Assembly: GCF_013425765.1 (NCBI RefSeq)
Contig: NZ_JACCJZ010000019.1
Span: 62,001-126,000 of the forward strand
Source: Luteimonas deserti
GTDB taxonomy: Bacteria; Pseudomonadota; Gammaproteobacteria; Xanthomonadales; Xanthomonadaceae
Length of the DNA stretch: 64,000 nt
Direction of reading: 5' to 3'
Both the position numbers and the translations under genes were made by a program. The number at the start of each line of letters is the position of its first letter. Positions within the stretch are counted from its first letter, which is position 1. The notes below the pieces were generated by a model that saw only the letters and a list, made by a program, of their open reading frames with translations, had not been told where the DNA came from and made no database searches. Positions 58,261-64,000 of the stretch are shown one piece after another.

Positions 58261-58899
58261 CTAGTCTACGGGCCGCACCGCAGGCGTCGGCGGAGCGTGC
58301 GCACGCGGCCGCCAGGCGAGGGTCGCCAGGTAGTCGGGTCGGGGCGAGAACGCGTACAGCGACCAGTCGTCCGGCAGGCCGAGGGCCGGATCGCAGGCGC
58401 TCAACATCCAGGCGTCGTCGCGCGCGGTGAACTCCAGCCGGTCCAGTCCGAACGACAGGCCGTGACCATGCGCCTTGAGGACCGCTTCCTTCGCGCACCA
58501 CAGCCGCACGAACGCGGCTTCGGCGGCGGCAGGCGCCATGCGGGCGAGCGCGGCAGCCTCGCCGGGGGTGAAGAAACGCCGGGCCAGGGCCATCGCCTGC
58601 GGACGCGGGCGCAGCCATTCGACATCGACGCCGACCCGCACGCCGTCGCCCAGCGCGGCCAGCAGCAGCCCGCCGCTGTGGCTCCAGTTGACGTCGGGTG
58701 CCGCGCCGGGCGGCCGGCCGTCGATTCGCAGGGCAGGACGACCGCGCGGGTCGCGCGTCAGGTCCAGGGCGGCGTCGGGGCGGTCGAGTTCGAGGGCCAG
58801 CCACGGGCGCACGAGTGACTCGGCGGCCTGGCCGCGGTGGTAGTCGCGCCAGGCGCAGCGCACCGGGCCGGCGCGCAGGCTGCAGTCTTCGCTGAACAT
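58261..58899 (-). CDS. 4'-phosphopantetheinyl transferase (Sfp type)
   Basis: Moves phosphopantetheine from CoA to carrier proteins of fatty-acid, polyketide or peptide synthases. The 212-residue protein shows [29 protein letters not shown] (the magnesium-binding Asp and Glu) and [20 protein letters not shown], the three Sfp-family motifs. I use the ATG at 58899; the in-frame ATG at 58911 is equally possible. The frame is open far upstream as a shadow. It is divergent from an adenylation enzyme, so both may serve one secondary pathway, for example an aryl-polyene pigment; this is inference. Confidence 0.9.
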   Translation of the reverse strand: MFSEDCSLRAGPVRCAWRDYHRGQAAESLVRPWLALELDRPDAALDLTRDPRGRPALRIDGRPPGAAPDVNWSHSGGLLLAALGDGVRVGVDVEWLRPRPQAMALARRFFTPGEAAALARMAPAAAEAAFVRLWCAKEAVLKAHGHGLSFGLDRLEFTARDDAWMLSACDPALGLPDDWSLYAFSPRPDYLATLAWRPRAHAPPTPAVRPVD

Positions 58900-58995
58900 C
58901 GCATTTGGCATGCCACAGGGCGTCCAGCGTAAGCTAAAACGTCGTATTCGCGCCCGGTCGGCGCGGACAGGCCCCCAGGCAGGAGCGGAATCCGG

Positions 58996-60393
58996 ATGTC
59001 GGCAGTGGTTTGCGAACAGGACACGGCCGACACGGTCAGGCTGCCGCTGCTCCGCGGGGACGGGCAGCGGGCGGTCGCCTTCGACGCGGACGGTGCGACC
59101 ACGCTGCAGACCTTCCTCGGCCACGTCCACGGCGTCGCCGCATTGCTGCCCGATGCCCCGTACGCGCTGAACCTGTGCGAGGACCGGTACCGTTTTCTCG
59201 TGGCGTTCTGCGCGGTGGCACTGCGCGGGCAGACCACCCTGCTGCCGCCCGCGCGCACTCGGGGTGCGATCGAGGACGTGCGTGCGCGCCATCCGCACAG
59301 CTACTGCATCGGCGATCGCGACGACTGCGGCTGCGACGGCGTGTACGACGCCGCGGACGCACCCACGCCGCCCCACTACGTGCGGCTGCCCGACCAGCTG
59401 CCGCGCCGGCCCGGTGGCGTGCCGATGCTCGCGGCCGACGCGCTGGTCGCGATCGGATTCACCTCGGGGAGCACCGGCGTTCCGGCAGCCAATCCCAAGA
59501 CCTGGCGCGCCCTGCACACGGGCACGCTGCAGAACCTCGCGGCACTCGCCGACCTCCACGGCGAAGCCACGTTGCCGGTGGTGGCGACCGTGCCGCCGCA
59601 GCACATGTACGGCATGGAGATGTCGGTGCTGCTGCCGATGCTGGGCGACGTGTCCGTGCACGGCGCGCGGCCGTTCTTCCCCGGTGACATCGCCGCCGCC
59701 CTGCGCGACGCGCCGCGCCCCCCGTTGCTGGTGACCACGCCGGTGCACCTGCGCACACTGGTCGAATCGGGCGTCGCCCTGCCGCCGCTGGCGGCGATCG
59801 CGACCGCGACCGCGCCGCTCGCACAATCGCTGGCCGCGGCCGCGGAGGCGCGCTTCGGCTGCGAGGTGCGCGAGCTCTTCGGGTCGACCGAAACCTGCAT
59901 CGTCGCCCGCCGGCGCACCGCGCTGGAGTGTGCATGGACGCCGTTTCCCGGCGTACGCATGCAGCCGGTGCCGGACGGCACGCTGGTCGACGCGCCGCAT
60001 CTGCCCGAGGCGCGGATGCTGGCCGACCTGGTGGAACTCGACGGCGCGGGTCGCTTCGTGCTGTGCGGGCGCCAGGCCGACATGATCGAGATCGCCGGCA
60101 AGCGGGCGTCGCTCGCGGACCTCACCCGCCGGCTGCTGGCGATTCCCGGGGTGCGCGACGGTGTGATCTGCCAGGCCGGGGAGACGGACGCGCACGGGGT
60201 GCGCCGATTGACCGCCCTCGTGGTGGCCGACGCCGCGCTCGACGATGCCGCCGTCCTCGATGCACTGCGCCAGGCGGTGGATCCGGTGTTCCTCCCGAGG
60301 CGCCTGCGCCGGGTCGAGGCGCTGCCGCGCAACGAGACCGGCAAGCTTCCGCGCGCGGCGCTCGACGCGCTGCTGGCGGTCGATCCCGCCTGA
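58996..60393 (+). CDS. AMP-dependent acyl/aryl adenylation enzyme
   Basis: A 465-residue member of the acyl-CoA synthetase/adenylation superfamily. The ATP loop is FTSGSTGVPAANPKTW, a variant in which the Lys comes later than in the common TGxPKG form. Further motifs are VPPQHMYGMEMSVLLPMLG, ELFGSTETCIVARRR, FVLCGRQADMIEIAGKRAS, and the C-terminal Lys in PRNETGKLPRAAL. It is shorter than acyl-CoA ligases, like the AMP ligases of aryl-polyene (xanthomonadin) clusters. Divergent from the phosphopantetheinyl transferase. Substrate not readable. Confidence 0.85.
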   Translation: MSAVVCEQDTADTVRLPLLRGDGQRAVAFDADGATTLQTFLGHVHGVAALLPDAPYALNLCEDRYRFLVAFCAVALRGQTTLLPPARTRGAIEDVRARHPHSYCIGDRDDCGCDGVYDAADAPTPPHYVRLPDQLPRRPGGVPMLAADALVAIGFTSGSTGVPAANPKTWRALHTGTLQNLAALADLHGEATLPVVATVPPQHMYGMEMSVLLPMLGDVSVHGARPFFPGDIAAALRDAPRPPLLVTTPVHLRTLVESGVALPPLAAIATATAPLAQSLAAAAEARFGCEVRELFGSTETCIVARRRTALECAWTPFPGVRMQPVPDGTLVDAPHLPEARMLADLVELDGAGRFVLCGRQADMIEIAGKRASLADLTRRLLAIPGVRDGVICQAGETDAHGVRRLTALVVADAALDDAAVLDALRQAVDPVFLPRRLRRVEALPRNETGKLPRAALDALLAVDPA

Positions 60394-60463
60394 GCGGCCA
60401 CGTCCGCTTCACCGCGCCGTCCGGATCATCGCGCGCACGTTCAGACCTGCAGGGGAGCTGGAA

Positions 60464-60727
60464 ATGGAACCGTCGTCGTTGTGGCAGTGGGTGGTGTATC
60501 TCGTGGTCGGCGGCATCGCCGGATGGCTGGCGAGCCTGCTGATGCGCACCGCGCACCGGCAGGGCATCCTGCTCAACATCGTGGTCGGGATCGTCGGCGG
60601 CTTCATCGGCGGCTGGCTGCTGCCGATGATCGGGCTCAGCGTGGGCGGCGGCTGGCTCGGCTTCCTGGTCACCGCCTTCATCGGCGCGGTCATCCTGCTG
60701 GCGATCGTCAACCTCTTCCGGCGCTAG
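60464..60727 (+). CDS. GlsB/YeaQ/YmgE family membrane protein
   Basis: An 87-residue protein of three membrane helices rich in Gly: WVVYLVVGGIAGWLASLLM, ILLNIVVGIVGGFIGGWLLP and GFLVTAFIGAVILLAIVNLF. This is the 'transglycosylase-associated' GlsB family, induced by stress in several bacteria and of unknown action. AGGGGAG precedes the ATG at 60464. It converges on xthA. Confidence 0.93.
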   Translation: MEPSSLWQWVVYLVVGGIAGWLASLLMRTAHRQGILLNIVVGIVGGFIGGWLLPMIGLSVGGGWLGFLVTAFIGAVILLAIVNLFRR

Positions 60728-60756
60728 GCGGCCGCCGCGCCGCGCGCCGCGGCAGG

Positions 60757-61536
60757 TCAGTCGCGGCGGCGCAGCTCCACCCATGCGGGCGCGTGGTCGC
60801 TGGGGCGGTCCCAGGTGCGGGGCTCACGGTCGACGCCCGAAGCGACCGCGCGGTCGCGCAGGCTGTCGGAGACCAGGGTGAGATCGATCCGCAGCCCGAG
60901 ATCGCGACGGAAGCCGGCCTGGCGGTAGTCCCACCAGCTGAAGATGCCGCCCTGGGTGTGGTGGAGCCGGAAGGCGTCGTGCAGGCCGAGGCCGAGCAGA
61001 CGCTGCAGCGCGGCGCGCTCGTCCGCCGAGGTCAGGATGTGGCTTTCGTTCCAGACCGCGGGATCGTGCACGTCGCGGTCGTCCGGCGCGATGTTGAAAT
61101 CGCCGAGTACCACCAGGTCGGGGTGCGCGCGGCGCTCGTGCTCGAGCCACGCCTCCACGGCCGCCAGCCAGCGCAGCTTGTAGGCGTACTTGTCCGTGCC
61201 CACGTCCTGACCGTTGACGACGTAGAGGTTGACCACGCGCACGCCGTCGATGGTGGCGGCGATCACGCGTTTCTGTTCGTCCTCGAACCCGGGGATGCCG
61301 ACCTGCACGGCCTCGATCGCGCGGTCGCGCGCGAGCAGGGCGACGCCGTTGTAGGTCTTCTGTCCGGCGAACACACTGCGGTAGCCCAGTGCGGCCAGCG
61401 CGGAGTCGGGAAACTTCGCGTCCTCGAGTTTGGTTTCCTGGAGGCCCACCACGTCGGGTCGGGCGTCGCGCAGCCACTGCTCGAGGTGCGGCAGTCGCAC
61501 GTTGAGCGAATTGACGTTCCAGCTGGCGATCTTCAT
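60757..61536 (-). CDS. xthA: Exodeoxyribonuclease III
   Basis: Base-excision-repair AP endonuclease and 3' exonuclease. The 259-residue protein starts MKIASWNVNSLNVRLPHLEQ and carries LQETKLEDAKFP (metal-binding Glu), the catalytic Tyr region NLYVVNGQDVGTDKYAYKL, LVVLGDFNIAPDDRDV and the C-terminal RPSDHAPAWVEL with the catalytic Asp-His pair. The ATG at 61536 is the natural start; the longer open frame is a shadow of the next gene. It diverges from a periplasmic amidohydrolase. Confidence 0.96.
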   Translation of the reverse strand: MKIASWNVNSLNVRLPHLEQWLRDARPDVVGLQETKLEDAKFPDSALAALGYRSVFAGQKTYNGVALLARDRAIEAVQVGIPGFEDEQKRVIAATIDGVRVVNLYVVNGQDVGTDKYAYKLRWLAAVEAWLEHERRAHPDLVVLGDFNIAPDDRDVHDPAVWNESHILTSADERAALQRLLGLGLHDAFRLHHTQGGIFSWWDYRQAGFRRDLGLRIDLTLVSDSLRDRAVASGVDREPRTWDRPSDHAPAWVELRRRD

Positions 61537-61671
61537 CGACGGGTGTCCAGTTCCGGCAAGGGCGCGATTGTACGGGGCGCGGCCCGGTGCGCCGCCCGAC
61601 GCGGTGTGGATGCCGCCTGCACGGGCAATGCGCGAGGCTGGGCACCCCGTGGCATGGCCCGAGTGCATCCG

Positions 61672-63030
61672 ATGCGAGCGATACGTGTGTGGCTGACCTG
61701 CGTTCTGCTCGCGTCGATATCGGCGGCAGCGGGCGCGGACGGGGGCGCGCTGCTGGTGCGCAACGGGCACGTCCTGACCATGGACGCCGCGACGGGCGAT
61801 CTTCCCCGCGCCGACATCCTGGTCCGTGACGGGCGCATCGTCGCGGTCGGGCCGGACCTCGACGCAGGCGACGCACGGGTGATCGACGCGGCGGGCGCGT
61901 ACGTGCTGCCCGGGTTCGTCGACACCCATTCGCACCTCTACACGACCACGATGCGCGGCCAGTTCCGCAACGCCGACGGCCGCTACTTCGATGTCGCCGA
62001 GCATCTGTCGCCGGTGATGACGCCCGACGACGTGCACATCGCCATGCACCTCGGGGCACTGGAACTGCTCGACGGCGGCATCACCTCCACCGGCGACTTC
62101 TTCGACAACGTGCGTTCGCCCGCCCACGGCGAGGCCGGCCTCGCCGCGCTCGAGGCATCGGGCATCCGCGCGGTGCTGTACTACGGCGGCCCGGACAAGA
62201 GCACCCGCCAGCCGATCGATCTCGCGCATCTGTCCGCCCTGGCCGGCGCGCGTGACCAGGCAGCACGGGTGCGACTCGGCCTCGCATGGCGGCTGCCGCG
62301 CGATCTCGACGACGCCGGCAACTGGGCGATGCGCGACCGCGAGCGCGAAGTGGCGCGTGCGCTGGGCCTTCCCGTGCAGGTGCACGTCAGCGTCCAGCCG
62401 GGCCCGATCTTCGATGCCCTGATCGCGCGTGACCTGCTCGATCCGGCCCTCAGCCTGGTGCACGCGACCGATGCCACGCCCGTGCAATTGCAGGCGCTGG
62501 AAGCCGCGGGCGGGGCCTTGTCGCTGACGCCGGTCAGCGAGCACCGCGTGGGTTACGGGTTGACCCGGCTCGACGACTTCGAGGGCGTCTCGCGTCAGGG
62601 CCTCGGCATCGACGGCAATGCCCTGGCAGGCTGTGGCGACATGTTCGCGGCCATGCGCCTGGCGGCGTTGACCTGGAGCGGCGGGGCGCGGGACGAGACG
62701 GCGGTCGCTCCGCGGGCGCTGCTCGAGCTGGCGACGCGGCGTGGCGCCGATGCGCTCGGCCTCGGCGCGGTCACCGGCACCCTGGTCCCGGGCAAGCGTG
62801 CCGATCTGCAGGTGATCGCGCCCGGTTCGCTGCAGATGGCCGGGTTCGGCGGCGGCGACCCCGCGGCGCTGCTGGTGTATTCCGCCGCGCCGACCGATGT
62901 GCGCACGGTGATCGTCGACGGACGCCTGGTGAAGCACGACGGCGAACTGGTCGGCGTGGACCTGCCGCGGGTGCGTGAGGCGGCGCGGGCCTCGGCGCGC
63001 GCCCTGCTGGAACGTGCCGGCCCGCGCTGA
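61672..63030 (+). CDS. Exported amidohydrolase (cytosine-deaminase-like)
   Basis: A 452-residue metal-dependent hydrolase with a signal peptide (VWLTCVLLASISAAAGAD). It opens LLVRNGHVLTMDAATGDLPR and has the ligand motif YVLPGFVDTHSHLY (His-x-His), VQVHVSVQPG, and LSLVHATDATP; the end is GTLVPGKRADLQVIAP. This is the chlorohydrolase/cytosine deaminase branch. Substrate unknown; the exported location suggests a role in degrading outside compounds. The ATG at 61672 or 61654 could be the start; neither has a strong ribosome site. It converges on the aldehyde dehydrogenase gene, six bases apart. Confidence 0.86.
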   Translation: MRAIRVWLTCVLLASISAAAGADGGALLVRNGHVLTMDAATGDLPRADILVRDGRIVAVGPDLDAGDARVIDAAGAYVLPGFVDTHSHLYTTTMRGQFRNADGRYFDVAEHLSPVMTPDDVHIAMHLGALELLDGGITSTGDFFDNVRSPAHGEAGLAALEASGIRAVLYYGGPDKSTRQPIDLAHLSALAGARDQAARVRLGLAWRLPRDLDDAGNWAMRDREREVARALGLPVQVHVSVQPGPIFDALIARDLLDPALSLVHATDATPVQLQALEAAGGALSLTPVSEHRVGYGLTRLDDFEGVSRQGLGIDGNALAGCGDMFAAMRLAALTWSGGARDETAVAPRALLELATRRGADALGLGAVTGTLVPGKRADLQVIAPGSLQMAGFGGGDPAALLVYSAAPTDVRTVIVDGRLVKHDGELVGVDLPRVREAARASARALLERAGPR

Positions 63031-63036
63031 ACCGAC

Positions 63037-64000
63037 TCAGCGCACCATCCGCTCGATCAGTGCGGAGATGCGTGCGTACGGCGGGCGCAGCCAGTCGGTC
63101 GCGGCGATCCGCGGCTGCCACAGCACCGGCAGCGCCTTGGTCATCGAATCGAAGCCCGCGCGACCGTGGTAAGCGCCCATGCCGCTGGCGCCGACGCCGC
63201 CGAACGGCAGCCGGTTCGCGGCGAAATGCAGCAGGGTGTCGTTGACGGTGACGCCGCCGGACACGGTGCGCGCGAGGATGTGCTCCACCTGCGCGCGGTC
63301 GCCGAAGGGATACAGCGCGAGCGGCCGCTCGCGCGTGTTGACGGAGTCGATCGCCGCGTCGAGCGAGGTGTAGCCGATCACCGGCAGCACCGGCCCGAAG
63401 ATCTCCTCGCGCATCACCGCCGCCTCGTCGCCGGGGTCGACGACGAGCGTCGGCGGGAACGCGCGCGCGCCGGTCATCTCCAGCAGCGGCAGCACGTCAA
63501 GGCCCCGTGCGCGGGCATCCTCGAGCAGGCCGGAGAGGCGCTGGAACTGCGCGGCGCTGACGATGTGGGTGTAGTCGTCGGCGCGCCCGGCGGGATCGGC
63601 GTAGCGCCGGGCGACCTCCGCGCGCAGCGCCTCGACGAGGGCGTCGCGGCGTGCCGCATCCACCAGCACGTAGTCCGGCGCGATGCAGGTCTGTCCGGCG
63701 TTGAACAGCTTGCCGCTGACCAGCCGCGCGGCGGCAGCTTCGAGCGGGTGGCCGGGGCAGACGATCGCCGGCGATTTGCCGCCCAGCTCCAGCGTCAGCG
63801 GGGTCAGATTCGGCGCGGCGGCGGCCATGACCTTGCGTCCCACGGCGGTCGAACCGGTGAACACGAGATGGTCGAACGGCAACGCGGCGAATGCGGCGCC
63901 GACATCCGCATCGCCCAGCGCCACGGCCACCCGCTCCGGCGGGAAGACCTCGGCCAGCAGCGCGGCCAGGAACGCGCTCGTACGCGGGGTGTGTTCCGAG
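63037..64000 (-). CDS. Aldehyde dehydrogenase (coniferyl-aldehyde type), C-terminal two thirds
   Basis: The gene runs off the right edge, so about 320 residues of the C-terminal part are visible. The NAD-binding and active-site motifs are FDHLVFTGSTAVGRKVMAAA, LTLELGGKSPAIVC (catalytic Glu) and LFNAGQTCIAPDYVLV (catalytic Cys). The later EIFGPVLPVIGY and NRLPFGGVGASGMGAYHG complete the family pattern. The C-PDY after the Cys and GYTSLDAAI fit coniferyl-aldehyde or similar aldehyde dehydrogenases. The physiological substrate cannot be told from the sequence. Confidence 0.9.
   Translation of the reverse strand, partial: SEHTPRTSAFLAALLAEVFPPERVAVALGDADVGAAFAALPFDHLVFTGSTAVGRKVMAAAAPNLTPLTLELGGKSPAIVCPGHPLEAAAARLVSGKLFNAGQTCIAPDYVLVDAARRDALVEALRAEVARRYADPAGRADDYTHIVSAAQFQRLSGLLEDARARGLDVLPLLEMTGARAFPPTLVVDPGDEAAVMREEIFGPVLPVIGYTSLDAAIDSVNTRERPLALYPFGDRAQVEHILARTVSGGVTVNDTLLHFAANRLPFGGVGASGMGAYHGRAGFDSMTKALPVLWQPRIAATDWLRPPYARISALIERMVR

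Overview
The window is high-GC chromosomal DNA from a gammaproteobacterium, most likely of the Lysobacteraceae (Xanthomonadaceae; Luteimonas or Lysobacter-like). This rests on the gene families present: a large TonB receptor with a C-terminal Phe, a winged-helix/TolB regulator, the DUF3348-DUF802-OmpA-DUF2894 operon, Xanthomonas-type attC sites and an rsmG-parA-parB block. I could run no database search, so all family names come from reading motifs.

Left part (1-14 kb): the end of a BON-domain protein, then thrABC on the minus strand with overlapping start and stop codons and, in front of it, a Thr-rich leader ORF that looks like a thr attenuator. Next come a soluble chemoreceptor, a TPP riboswitch with thiC, a DUF4136 lipoprotein, a winged-helix/TolB membrane regulator and an AraC regulator.

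14-27 kb: a TonB-dependent receptor, an HDOD protein, inorganic pyrophosphatase (ppa), and divergently from ppa an RTX-repeat protein that ends in a HopH1/XopG-like (M91) zinc protease domain. Then a frameshifted ORF, a K+-independent-type proton-pumping pyrophosphatase (hppA), and a desaturase overlapped by an EF-hand protein.

27-34 kb is an acetate module: SSS symporter, DUF4212 subunit, DcaP-like porin, acs, and a LuxR-type response regulator resembling CrbR. A palindrome sits between the porin and acs.

34-41 kb holds two paired amidohydrolases (one without the metal ligands), AMP nucleosidase, a lipoprotein, DUF924, cardiolipin synthase and the ribosomal proteins rpmG and rpmB.

41.7-46.2 kb is a four-gene operon encoding a MotA/ZorA-like channel protein with a very long tail and a MotB/ZorB-like OmpA protein, flanked by DUF3348 and DUF2894. 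Directly next to it, 46.5-52.6 kb is an array of about twelve integron gene cassettes with attC sites and no integrase in the window (a CALIN). Its cassettes carry a phosphatase, a Cdd1-like protein, a cupin, an S41 peptidase and several unknowns; attC quality is poorer toward the right end.

Right part (52.7-64 kb): a membrane MutS-like ATPase, two decayed genes (one a remnant of the same MutS-like family), a parS-like palindrome, parB-parA-rsmG, a phosphopantetheinyl transferase divergent from an adenylation enzyme, a GlsB-like membrane protein, xthA, a periplasmic amidohydrolase and the C-terminal part of an aldehyde dehydrogenase cut by the window edge.
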